Shown here in pieces: positions 18,577-26,372 of a stretch of 64,000 bases of DNA. The notes under the pieces are model-generated. The model was not told the DNA's origin and did not search any database. It worked only from the letters and a program-made list of their open reading frames with translations. Origin of the DNA: Pseudomonadota bacterium (GTDB lineage: Bacteria; Pseudomonadota; Gammaproteobacteria; Burkholderiales; Rhodocyclaceae). The stretch spans positions 73,986 to 137,985 of the forward strand of contig JAFEDK010000019.1 in assembly GCA_018241665.1 (NCBI GenBank). The letters run 5' to 3'. Each line of letters begins with the position of its first letter. Position 1 is the first letter of the stretch. Both the position numbers and the translations under genes were made by a program.

Positions 18577-19350
18577 ATGAGGATTCCGTCAATGCTGCAC
18601 AAGGAACAACACGTCGCCCAACGCCCCGGTCGCAACCTGCACGTCGGTCTGGCCAGCTGCTCCACCGAGATTCTGGAAGCCCAGAAGCTGCGTTACCGCG
18701 TGTTCGCCGAGGAAATGGGCGCCCGCCTGGCCAGCCGCACGCCGGGCGTCGATCGCGATCTGTACGACGCCTTTTGCGACCACCTCATCGTGCGCGACGA
18801 AGATGCCGGACGGATCGTCGGAACCTATCGCATCCTGTCGCCGTCGGCAGCCCGCGAGGTCGGCAACTATTATTCCGAGAGCGAATTCGACCTGACCCGC
18901 CTGCGCCATCTGCGCGGCCGCATGGTGGAGATCGGCCGCTCCTGCATCGATCCGGACTACCGCTCCGGCGCCGTCATCACCCTGCTGTGGGCCGGCCTCG
19001 CCCGCTACATGCTGGAGAACAACCACGACTACCTGATCGGCTGCGCGTCGATCAGCATGGCCGACGGCGGGCATGCCGCGGCCAGCCTGTATAATCGCCT
19101 CAAGGACGAGCATCTGTGCCCCCTCGAATACCGGGTCTTCCCCCGCACCCCGCTGCCAATCCAGGCCCTGCGCCAGGATCTGGACGCCGATACGCCGCCG
19201 CTGATCAAGGGCTACCTGCGCGCGGGGGCCTGGATCTGCGGCGATCCGGCCTGGGACCCGGACTTCAACACGGCCGACCTGCCGATCCTGCTGCCGGTTT
19301 CCCGGCTCGACGCCCGCTACGCCAAACACTTCATGGGACGCAAGGACTGA
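18577..19350 (+). CDS. GNAT-family N-acyltransferase (OlsB-like, ornithine-lipid type)
   Basis: 257 residues from the ATG at 18577; ATGs at 18562 and 18592 are also possible. Similar to the acyl-ACP-dependent acyltransferase OlsB, which acylates ornithine to lyso-ornithine lipid. Family stretches are EAQKLRYRVFAEEMGA, DAFCDHLIVRDE, GTYRILSP, EIGRSCIDPDYRSGAVITLLW and GCASISM. Followed immediately by a 1-acyl-glycerol-phosphate-type acyltransferase, the expected second enzyme (OlsA), so a two-step ornithine-lipid pathway is likely. Other hemolysin-like GNATs share this domain, so the substrate is not certain. Confidence 0.82.
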   Translation: MRIPSMLHKEQHVAQRPGRNLHVGLASCSTEILEAQKLRYRVFAEEMGARLASRTPGVDRDLYDAFCDHLIVRDEDAGRIVGTYRILSPSAAREVGNYYSESEFDLTRLRHLRGRMVEIGRSCIDPDYRSGAVITLLWAGLARYMLENNHDYLIGCASISMADGGHAAASLYNRLKDEHLCPLEYRVFPRTPLPIQALRQDLDADTPPLIKGYLRAGAWICGDPAWDPDFNTADLPILLPVSRLDARYAKHFMGRKD

Positions 19351-20099
19351 AACCCGCCAGCCCCACCCCACGCCTGATCCGCGTTCTCCGCGCCGCCCAC
19401 CTGACGGTCCACCTGCTGCAAGGCCTGCTGCTGGCGGCGTTCGCCTTTCCCTTCCTGTCCGTACACAAGCGCCTGCACCTGCGCCAGCGCTGGTCGGCCC
19501 GACTGCTGAACGTCCTCGGAATCCGCCTGCAGACCGACGAGCCCTTCGTCGTCCCGGGCAGCCTGCTGGTGGCCAACCATGTGTCGTGGATCGATGTCTT
19601 CGTGATCAACGCGGCCTACCCGGCCGCCTTCGTATCCAAGGCCGAGGTACGCCAGTGGCCGCTGATCGGCTGGCTCGCTGCCAAGAATGAAACGGTCTTC
19701 CTGCGCCGCGGCAGCCGCGGCCACGCGAAGATCGTGAATGGGGAAATCGGCGGACTGCTCGGCCGCGGCCGCCATGTGGCGATCTTTCCGGAGGGCACCA
19801 CGACCGACGGCAGCCACGTGCTGGGCTTCCACGCCGCGCTGCTGCAGCCGGCCATCGAAGCCGGCGCGCCGATCCAGCCGCTGGCCATCGCCTACCGCCT
19901 GCCGGACGGCCGCTATACCCGCGCGCCGGCCTACGACGGGGAGATCAGCCTGCTCGACTGCATCAAGGCGATCATCGCAGAGCCCGAGATCGTTGCCCGG
20001 GTGCGCGTCGCTCCGGCCATCCAGCCCGGCGAACTGCCCGACCGCAAGGCTATCGCCCGCGCGGCACGGGACGCCATCGCCGCGCGCATCACCGACTAA
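19347..20099 (+). CDS. 1-acyl-glycerol-3-phosphate-type acyltransferase (PlsC/OlsA-like)
   Basis: About 250 residues. One N-terminal membrane segment (HLLQGLLLAAFAFPF), then the acyltransferase motifs NHVSWIDVF (the HX4D catalytic motif as H-VSWI-D), FLRRGSRG and FPEGTTTDG. It probably acylates the product of the preceding OlsB-like enzyme or lysophosphatidate. The start is unusual: the frame has no ATG, GTG or TTG at the right place. A CTG at 19347 overlapping the upstream stop (CTGA) is the best candidate, with AAGGA just before it. The alternative ATG at 19116 lies deep inside olsB and would add junk. Confidence 0.85.
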   Translation: MKPASPTPRLIRVLRAAHLTVHLLQGLLLAAFAFPFLSVHKRLHLRQRWSARLLNVLGIRLQTDEPFVVPGSLLVANHVSWIDVFVINAAYPAAFVSKAEVRQWPLIGWLAAKNETVFLRRGSRGHAKIVNGEIGGLLGRGRHVAIFPEGTTTDGSHVLGFHAALLQPAIEAGAPIQPLAIAYRLPDGRYTRAPAYDGEISLLDCIKAIIAEPEIVARVRVAPAIQPGELPDRKAIARAARDAIAARITD

Positions 20100-20103
20100 G
20101 CGC

Positions 20104-20937
20104 TCAGGAGGGCTTGGGCTTGCCGTGAGCCAGCCCCGGGCAGGCCACCTGGAAGACGGCCCGGTCCTCCAGCCTCACGGCGGTCAGCTCGCGCCCCCAC
20201 AAACAGCCGGAATCCAGCGCCAGCAGGTTCGGCTCGACGCGCAGCCCCAGCGCCGACCAGTGGCCGAAGACCACGGTGGTATCGGCGCTCTTGCGCCCCG
20301 CCACCTCGAACCACGGCAGATAGCCCTTCGGCGCCTTGGCGACCTCGCCCTTGACCTTGAAGTCCATCACGCCGTCCTCGGTACAGAAGCGCATGCGCGT
20401 CATCGCATTGACGATCACCCGCATCCGTTCGTAGTCACGCAGATCATCGTGCCAGGCAGCCGGTTCGCTGCCCCACATGTTATGCAGCAGATCCGCATGG
20501 TAGGGCCCGGCCAGCGCGCCTTCCACCTCGCGGGCCAGCGCCCGCGCCTGCGGCACCGTCCAGCCCGGCAGCAGCCCGGCGTGGACCATCGCAAAACCGT
20601 TCTCTACGTGCATCAGCGGGCGTGTACGCAGCCACGCCAGCAAGGCGTCCCGGTCAGGCGCTTCAAGCACCGCCTGAATGGTGTCGTCCTTGCCACGATT
20701 CCGGATGGCGCCACAAGCCACCATCAGCAGATAGAGGTCGTGATTGCCCAGCACGGTGACTGCCGCCGCTCCCAGTTCGCGCACGAAACGCAGCGTCTGC
20801 AGGGAGTCCGGCCCACGGTTGACCAGATCGCCAACCAGCCACAGGCGATCCCGGGATGGATCGAAGGAAACCCGGTGGAGCAGCGCCGTCAGGGACTGGA
20901 AGCAGCCCTGGATGTCGCCAATTGCATAAGTTGCCAT
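20104..20937 (-). CDS. apaH: symmetrical diadenosine tetraphosphatase (ApaH)
   Basis: 277-residue metallophosphoesterase that hydrolyses Ap4A, and can remove Np4 caps from RNA, in the cytoplasm. Motifs: YAIGDIQGCFQSL, LWLVGDLVNRGPDSL, VTVLGNHDLYLL, and later VHAGLLPGW and FGHWSALG. Length is normal. Convergent with the acyltransferase (4 bp apart) and 3 bp after the polysaccharide gene upstream on the same strand, so probably transcribed with it. Confidence 0.96.
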   Translation of the reverse strand: MATYAIGDIQGCFQSLTALLHRVSFDPSRDRLWLVGDLVNRGPDSLQTLRFVRELGAAAVTVLGNHDLYLLMVACGAIRNRGKDDTIQAVLEAPDRDALLAWLRTRPLMHVENGFAMVHAGLLPGWTVPQARALAREVEGALAGPYHADLLHNMWGSEPAAWHDDLRDYERMRVIVNAMTRMRFCTEDGVMDFKVKGEVAKAPKGYLPWFEVAGRKSADTTVVFGHWSALGLRVEPNLLALDSGCLWGRELTAVRLEDRAVFQVACPGLAHGKPKPS

Positions 20938-20940
20938 GCT

Positions 20941-22818
20941 TCAGTTTCCTGCCGACGCTTTCGCGATCGGGCGCAGATGCGGTGCGGTGATATTGGCCGG
21001 GGTGTATTCGGGTACCCAGCGGCGCAGTTCGCGGCGGACCTCCGGCCCATCCACCGGGCGGCGCTGGCGCAGCCACAGCAGCAGCGCGTCGAGCCAGCCA
21101 TCCTCGACCGCCAGGGCGCGCGCAATACGCAGCTTCGGGTGATGGGTGGCGCGGGTTTCCTCCGCGTCGGCCAAGACTTCCTCGTACAGTTTTTCGCCGG
21201 GGCGCAAGCCGGTAAACACGATGCGGATCTCTTCCTCACTGCGCCCGGACAGGCGGATCATGTCCTGGGCCAGCTCGGCAATCTTCACCGGCTCCCCCAT
21301 GTCGAGCACGAAGATCTCGCCGCCCTTGCCCATCGAGCCCGCCTGCAGCACCAGTTGGGCCGCCTCGGGGATCGACATGAAATAGCGGGTGATCTCCGGG
21401 TGGGTCACGGTCACCGGCCCGCCGGCGGCGATCTGCTCCTGGAACTTGGGGATCACGCTGCCCGCGCTGCCGAGCACATTGCCGAAACGGACGATCTCGA
21501 ATTGGGTACGCCCATGGGTCGCCAGGGCCTGGCACACCTGCTCCGCCAGGCGCTTGGTAGCACCCATCACATTGACGGGATTGACGGCCTTGTCAGTGGA
21601 TACCAGCACGAAACGCGGGATGCCGAAAGCCACCGCGCTGCGCGCCACCTGCCAGGTCCCCAAGGCATTGTTGCGCACCGCCTGCCAGGCATTGTCATCC
21701 TCCATCAGCGGCACGTGCTTGTAGGCCGCGGCATGGAAGATCACGTGCGGACGGTAGCGGCCCAGCACCTCGTCCACCCGGACCGCATCCTTCACATCAC
21801 CGGCCAGCGGCACCAGCTGCACATTCGGAAAATAGGCGTGAAATTCCTCGCACAGGCGGTACAGCGCGAACTCCGACAGTTCGAAGCAGACCAGCACCGA
21901 CGGCTCGAAGCGGGCGATCTGACGGCACAGCTCGGAGCCGATGGAACCGCCCGCCCCGGTCACCATCACCGTCTTGCCGCGTAGGTATTCCTTCACCTCG
22001 GCAGCATTGATGCGCACCGGGTCACGCCCCAGCAGGTCTTCCACATCCACCTGGCGGACATCGCCGACCTTCACGCGGCCCAGCATCACGTCCTCGATGG
22101 CCGGTACGGTCAGCGCCTTCACGCCAGCCCGCACGCAGATGCTAGTCACGCTGCGGCGCAACTCATGGCGCTCCTGGGGCAACGCGATGATGGCATGGCC
22201 GACGCGGTGTTCCGCAGCCACCCGGGCCAGATCGGTAAAGGCGCCGAGCACCTTGCAACCGTAAATTTCCCGCCCCTCGCTCTCCCGCGTCTTGTCGAGC
22301 AGGCCGACGACCCGCCACTCGGAAGAACGGGACAACTCGCGGATCAGCCCGACCGCGGCCTCGCCGGCCCCCATCACGATGACCGGCTGTCCCTGGGCGC
22401 GCAACGCGCCATACAGCCGGAACTCCTTCCAGGTCCGGTAGAGGGCCCGCGTGCCCCCCATGTACATGACGAGCAGCAAGGGCTGCAGGATGTAGATCAG
22501 GCGCGGCACCGTCGGGTGGTAACGCACCGCGACGACCAGCACCAGCGGCGTCACCAGGGTGGCAACCCCCACCGCCCGCAGGATGCGCAGCAGATCGGGC
22601 AGGCTGGCGAAGACCCAGATCCCGCGATACAAGCCGAAGGCCCGCAGCAGCACGCCCTGCAGCAGCAGCACGATGGGCAGCGCCACGCCGAAAGCCGGCA
22701 TGAACTCAGCGGGAATGTCGGTATTGAAACGGATCAGGTAGGCCAGCCACCAGGTCAGCGCGACCCCGAACAGGTCCGACAGGAACACCAGCAATGACCG
22801 GGACATAGCTTCCTTCAC
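20941..22818 (-). CDS. nucleoside-diphosphate-sugar epimerase/dehydratase (WbpM/CapD/PglF type)
   Basis: 625-residue membrane enzyme. Four N-terminal transmembrane helices (about residues 8-115) are followed by a first Rossmann-like domain (VIVMGAGEAAVGLIRELSR) and the catalytic SDR domain with VTGAGGSIGSELCRQIARFEP and FHAAAYKHVPLME. These are the UDP-GlcNAc 4,6-dehydratase class, supplying a deoxysugar for O-antigen, capsule or glycan. The SDR position usually tyrosine reads VSTDKAVNPVNVMGATKR, as in the WbpM subfamily. Overlaps the upstream glycosyltransferase gene by four bases. Confidence 0.93.
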   Translation of the reverse strand: MKEAMSRSLLVFLSDLFGVALTWWLAYLIRFNTDIPAEFMPAFGVALPIVLLLQGVLLRAFGLYRGIWVFASLPDLLRILRAVGVATLVTPLVLVVAVRYHPTVPRLIYILQPLLLVMYMGGTRALYRTWKEFRLYGALRAQGQPVIVMGAGEAAVGLIRELSRSSEWRVVGLLDKTRESEGREIYGCKVLGAFTDLARVAAEHRVGHAIIALPQERHELRRSVTSICVRAGVKALTVPAIEDVMLGRVKVGDVRQVDVEDLLGRDPVRINAAEVKEYLRGKTVMVTGAGGSIGSELCRQIARFEPSVLVCFELSEFALYRLCEEFHAYFPNVQLVPLAGDVKDAVRVDEVLGRYRPHVIFHAAAYKHVPLMEDDNAWQAVRNNALGTWQVARSAVAFGIPRFVLVSTDKAVNPVNVMGATKRLAEQVCQALATHGRTQFEIVRFGNVLGSAGSVIPKFQEQIAAGGPVTVTHPEITRYFMSIPEAAQLVLQAGSMGKGGEIFVLDMGEPVKIAELAQDMIRLSGRSEEEIRIVFTGLRPGEKLYEEVLADAEETRATHHPKLRIARALAVEDGWLDALLLWLRQRRPVDGPEVRRELRRWVPEYTPANITAPHLRPIAKASAGN

Positions 22819-23825
22819 AGCCTGGCAGCGTCAGCGGCTTCGAAACGCCGCCAGCGGTGGTCCACCCACACGCCCACCGCCAGAAAGGCAATGGCCCACA
22901 TTGTAAGCGTGATGCACTGCAGCGAAAACCCTGAGGGCAGGACCAGCACCGCCGAAATGCCCGTTCCAAGCATCAGTGCATAGGCACGCAGGGCCGTGCC
23001 CCGGTGGCCCAGGCCCATCCGCACCATGCGCTGGTAATAGTGGCTGCGATGCGCCTGCCAGACCTTTTCGCCGCGCAGGGCACGTCTCAGCAAGGTGACG
23101 CTGGCATCCAGCACGAATGGCGCGAAAACCAGCAGCGGGAACCACAGCGGCCACGCGCCGCCCCCCCACCCCACCAGACCGAGGGCGCCCGCCAGGAAGC
23201 CGAGGGGCACCGAACCCACGTCGCCCATGAAGATGCGCGCCGGATGGAAGTTGAACAACAGGAAGCCGGCCGCCCCCGCCGCGATGGACGCGCTTGCCAG
23301 GGCCAGGCCGAAACGCCCTCCCAGGTAGGCCGCTACCGCGTAGGCCGCGAAGCCGAATAGGGCCATCCCCCCGGCCAGCCCGTCGGAGCCGTCCATGAAG
23401 TTGTAGAGATTGGCCAGCCACACCAGGGATACCAGCAACAGCACCGCCATCGCCCACCCCAGCGGGAAGCTCGCGCCATACAGGAAACCTGCGGCCACCA
23501 GCACCTGCACCAGAAAGCGCAAGCGCGCCGGCAGCGTATGGCGGTCGTCGAGCAAGCCGAGCAGGGCCAGCACCCCGGCGCCACCGAAGGCCAGCAGCAC
23601 ATTCGCCGGCAACCAGCCGGACGCCGCCGTCAGCCCCACCCCGACCAAGCTGCCTGCCATGACCCCGACGCCGCCGGTGCGCGGGATGGGCTGCGAATGC
23701 AGGGAACGCTCGTTAGGGTGATCGAGAAAATACAGCCGGCTCGCGGGGTGGCAGCACGCCCGCGTAGTCAGCCAAGCCGCCAGCCATGCCATCGGCACAG
23801 CCAGCCAGCGCAATGTATCGGACAT
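22815..23825 (-). CDS. MraY/WecA-like UDP-sugar:undecaprenyl-phosphate sugar-phosphate transferase
   Basis: 336-residue polytopic glycosyltransferase-4 family protein. About ten transmembrane segments; motifs LDHPNERSLHSQPIPRTGG, LLDDRHTLP, NLYNFMDGSDGLAGG and FMGDVGSVPLGFLAGAL with the catalytic aspartates in DDR and GDVGS, and a C-terminal HRSHYYQRMVRMG. It starts lipid-linked surface-polysaccharide synthesis. Together with the overlapping dehydratase gene it forms a small O-antigen/exopolysaccharide unit. Confidence 0.93.
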   Translation of the reverse strand: MSDTLRWLAVPMAWLAAWLTTRACCHPASRLYFLDHPNERSLHSQPIPRTGGVGVMAGSLVGVGLTAASGWLPANVLLAFGGAGVLALLGLLDDRHTLPARLRFLVQVLVAAGFLYGASFPLGWAMAVLLLVSLVWLANLYNFMDGSDGLAGGMALFGFAAYAVAAYLGGRFGLALASASIAAGAAGFLLFNFHPARIFMGDVGSVPLGFLAGALGLVGWGGGAWPLWFPLLVFAPFVLDASVTLLRRALRGEKVWQAHRSHYYQRMVRMGLGHRGTALRAYALMLGTGISAVLVLPSGFSLQCITLTMWAIAFLAVGVWVDHRWRRFEAADAARL

Positions 23826-23906
23826 GCTTGCCTGTCAGCAGAAAAACGGGATTCTGCCGCAGTATCCGGCAACAGCCTTTCCCGCCGCAACCATAGTAGG
23901 CAAGCA

Positions 23907-23955
23907 AAAAGTTCATATAGGAAAATCCGTGGTATATTGTCCTATATGAACTTTT
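23907..23955. promoter_or_regulatory. perfect 16-bp inverted repeat spanning promoter and start codon
   Basis: AAAAGTTCATATAGGA (23907-23922) and TCCTATATGAACTTTT (23940-23955) are exact reverse complements separated by 17 bp. The arm centres are 33 bp apart, about three helical turns. The spacer holds a -10-like TATATT (23933-23938), and the right arm contains the ATG of the next gene at 23946, so the transcript would be leaderless or nearly so. In DNA it looks like an autoregulatory operator. Read-through RNA from upstream would instead bury the start codon in a 16-bp stem. Confidence 0.75.
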
Positions 23956-24599
23956 CCGTGCACATTCCCCTCGACGTCCAGCCCGAGCAGCGGGAGCGCC
24001 TGGCCGCCCTGCAGCAGGCGGTGGCGGAAGTGTGCAACGCGCTGGCACCCATCGTGCGGGACACCCGCTGCTGGAACCGGGTCGGCCTGCACCACCTGGC
24101 CTACCGCAACCTGCGCGAACGCTTCCCGCAGGTCGGCTCGCAGATGATCTGCAATGCGATCTACTCCGTGTCGCGCACCTGCCGCCTGCTCTTCCAGCAC
24201 CCGCAAAGCCCCTTCAACGTCGCCCGCCACCCGGACAAGCCGCTGCCGCTGCTGCAGTTCCAGCCCAGCCTGCCGGTGTATTTCGACCGCCACACGCTCA
24301 GCGTCAAGGTCGGCCAGCTGTCCATGTACACCCTCGACGGGCGCATGAAGTTCCAGCTCAACCTCACCGACGCCGACGTGCAGCGCTTCAAGGAAAACAA
24401 GCTGCGCGAGATCGTGCTGACCCAGACCCAGGAAGGCTACCGCCTGTCCTTCACCTTCGCCGATCCCCAGGCCAGCGACACCGAGAGCGCCGACAGCAGC
24501 CTCGACGACAGCGGCGATCTCCCCGAATACGTGCTCGTCTCCGAAGACGGCCTCCCCTCCCATCCGACTGCGGCAGTGCCCCAGCCGGCATCCGTCTAA
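23946..24599 (+). CDS. stand-alone TnpB N-terminal-like protein upstream of type I secretion genes
   Basis: 217 residues. The first ~170 resemble the N-terminal, nucleic-acid-binding part of IS200/IS605 TnpB proteins of the shorter bacterial type: HIPLDVQPEQRERLAALQQA, then a tryptophan/arginine-rich RVGLHHLAYRNLRERFP, QMICNAIYSVSRTCRLLF, and paired strands YFDRHTLSVK..YTLDGRMKFQL. The RuvC nuclease part is absent: the tail is an acidic low-complexity stretch, and no downstream frame supplies it. The start at 23946 lies in a perfect inverted repeat. It ends 21 bp before the first secretion ABC gene in the same direction, so it may be a domesticated DNA-binding regulator of that operon. The family call rests on pattern recognition only. 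Confidence 0.6.
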   Translation: MNFSVHIPLDVQPEQRERLAALQQAVAEVCNALAPIVRDTRCWNRVGLHHLAYRNLRERFPQVGSQMICNAIYSVSRTCRLLFQHPQSPFNVARHPDKPLPLLQFQPSLPVYFDRHTLSVKVGQLSMYTLDGRMKFQLNLTDADVQRFKENKLREIVLTQTQEGYRLSFTFADPQASDTESADSSLDDSGDLPEYVLVSEDGLPSHPTAAVPQPASV

Positions 24600-24620
24600 G
24601 CCCCTTTTCAGGTAACAGCC

Positions 24621-26345
24621 ATGAAACCCGGCGAAAAACTCTCCGCGCTGCGCGAAGCATTGCTGCAGCAGAAACCCGCCTTCCACAAGGTGATCTTCTT
24701 CAGCTTCTTCATCAACCTGCTGGTCATGGCACCCACGGTGTACATGCTGCAGGTCTATGACCGGGTGGTGAACAGCCGCAGCCTGACCACGCTGGGCATG
24801 CTGACCCTGCTGATCGTGGTGCTCTACGTCGTCATGGAAGCGCTGGAATGGGTGCGCAACGGCATCCTCCACCAGATCGCGCTGAAGTTCGACGCGCACA
24901 TCAACGAGCGGGTCTTCAACACCGTCTTCGAGGCCAACCTGCGCCGCATCCCCGGAGCCACCGCCCAGGTGCTGCAGGATCTGCGCACGGTGCGCGACTT
25001 CATCTCCAGCCACGCGCTGACCGCGATCATCGACGTGCCCCTGTCGATGCTCTACATCTTCGCGATCTTCTACATCAACCCGGAGATGGGCTGGATGTCC
25101 ATCGTCGGTGCGTTGATCCAGGTCGGCCTGGCCTGGCTCACCGAACGGGACACCCAGGCGCCCCTCGCCGCGGCCAATCGCTCCGCCATCGCCGCGCAGA
25201 ACTACGCCGCCAACAGCCTGCGCAACGCCCAGGTCATCGAGGCGATGGGCATGCAGGGCGGCATCCACAAGCGCTGGCTCAAGCGCCAGAACGAAACCCT
25301 GCGCCAGCAGGCCCTGGCCTCCGACAAGGCCGGTGCCTACTCGGCCCTGTCCAAGTTCGTGCAGCAGTCCCAGTCCTCCCTGCTGCTCGGCGCTGGCTGC
25401 TGGTTCATCATCGCCGGCCTGTTCCCCCACGGCGGCGGCATGGTCATCGTCGCCTCGACCCTCGGCGGCAAGCTGCTGTCGCCGATCGTGCAGGTCATCG
25501 GCTCATGGAAGCAGGTGGTGGCGGCGCGGGAAGCCTATGCGCGCCTCAACACCCTCCTCAACAACGTCGCCTTGCGCGAACCCGGCATGCCGCTGCCCGC
25601 CCCCAAGGGCCAGCTGTCGGTCGAAGGCGTGGTGGCCGGTGCCCCCGGTGCCCCGGCGGCCATCCTGCGCGGCGTGACCTTCGGCGTTGCCCCCGGCACC
25701 GTGGTCGGCCTGATCGGCCCATCCGCCTCCGGCAAATCCACTCTGGCCCGCCTGCTGGTCGGCGTGTGGCCCGCCGCCAGCGGCAAGGTGCGCCTCGACG
25801 GGGTGGACATCTACCCGTGGAGCAAGGCCGAACTGGGCCCGCACCTCGGCTACCTGCCGCAGGAAGTCGAGCTCTTCGACGGCGCACTGGCCGAGAACAT
25901 CGCCCGCTTTGGCGAGGTGGACATGGCCAAGGTAGAGGCCGCCGCCCGCGCCGTCGGCATCCACGACATGATCATGTCCCTGCCCGACGGCTACCAGACC
26001 AACATCGGCGACGACGGCTGCCGCCTGTCCGGCGGCCAGCGCCAGCGCATCGGCCTGGCCCGGGCGATCTACGACAACCCGCGCTTCATCGTCCTCGACG
26101 AACCCAACTCCAGCCTCGACGAAGCCGGCGAGCGCTCCCTGGTGCAGATGCTGCTGAGCCTCAAGGCCCAGGGCTCGACGATCATCGTAGTCACCCACCG
26201 CACCAGCGTGCTGGTGGCCGTGGACAACCTGCTGCTGCTGACCGACGGCCAGGTGAAGGCCTACGGCCCACGTGACGAAGTCCTCGCTGCCCTGCAGCGC
26301 GGCGCCCAGCAGGCCGTGGCGGCGCCCCAGCCGGCCGCCGCCTGA
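24621..26345 (+). CDS. type I secretion ABC transporter, first of two (PrtD-like)
   Basis: 574 residues: an ABC transmembrane domain with six helices (about 20-310) and a nucleotide-binding domain with Walker A GPSASGKST, signature LSGGQRQR and Walker B FIVLDEPNSSLDE, followed by the switch histidine in VVTHR. All catalytic elements are intact. PrtD-type exporters lack the N-terminal peptidase-like domain, as here, and move proteins with an uncleaved C-terminal signal straight out of the cell. It heads a run of two ABC genes, hlyD and tolC genes separated by 3-35 bp. Confidence 0.92.
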   Translation: MKPGEKLSALREALLQQKPAFHKVIFFSFFINLLVMAPTVYMLQVYDRVVNSRSLTTLGMLTLLIVVLYVVMEALEWVRNGILHQIALKFDAHINERVFNTVFEANLRRIPGATAQVLQDLRTVRDFISSHALTAIIDVPLSMLYIFAIFYINPEMGWMSIVGALIQVGLAWLTERDTQAPLAAANRSAIAAQNYAANSLRNAQVIEAMGMQGGIHKRWLKRQNETLRQQALASDKAGAYSALSKFVQQSQSSLLLGAGCWFIIAGLFPHGGGMVIVASTLGGKLLSPIVQVIGSWKQVVAAREAYARLNTLLNNVALREPGMPLPAPKGQLSVEGVVAGAPGAPAAILRGVTFGVAPGTVVGLIGPSASGKSTLARLLVGVWPAASGKVRLDGVDIYPWSKAELGPHLGYLPQEVELFDGALAENIARFGEVDMAKVEAAARAVGIHDMIMSLPDGYQTNIGDDGCRLSGGQRQRIGLARAIYDNPRFIVLDEPNSSLDEAGERSLVQMLLSLKAQGSTIIVVTHRTSVLVAVDNLLLLTDGQVKAYGPRDEVLAALQRGAQQAVAAPQPAAA

Positions 26346-26372
26346 TCCCCACATCCAGCCCATCGAATCCTG

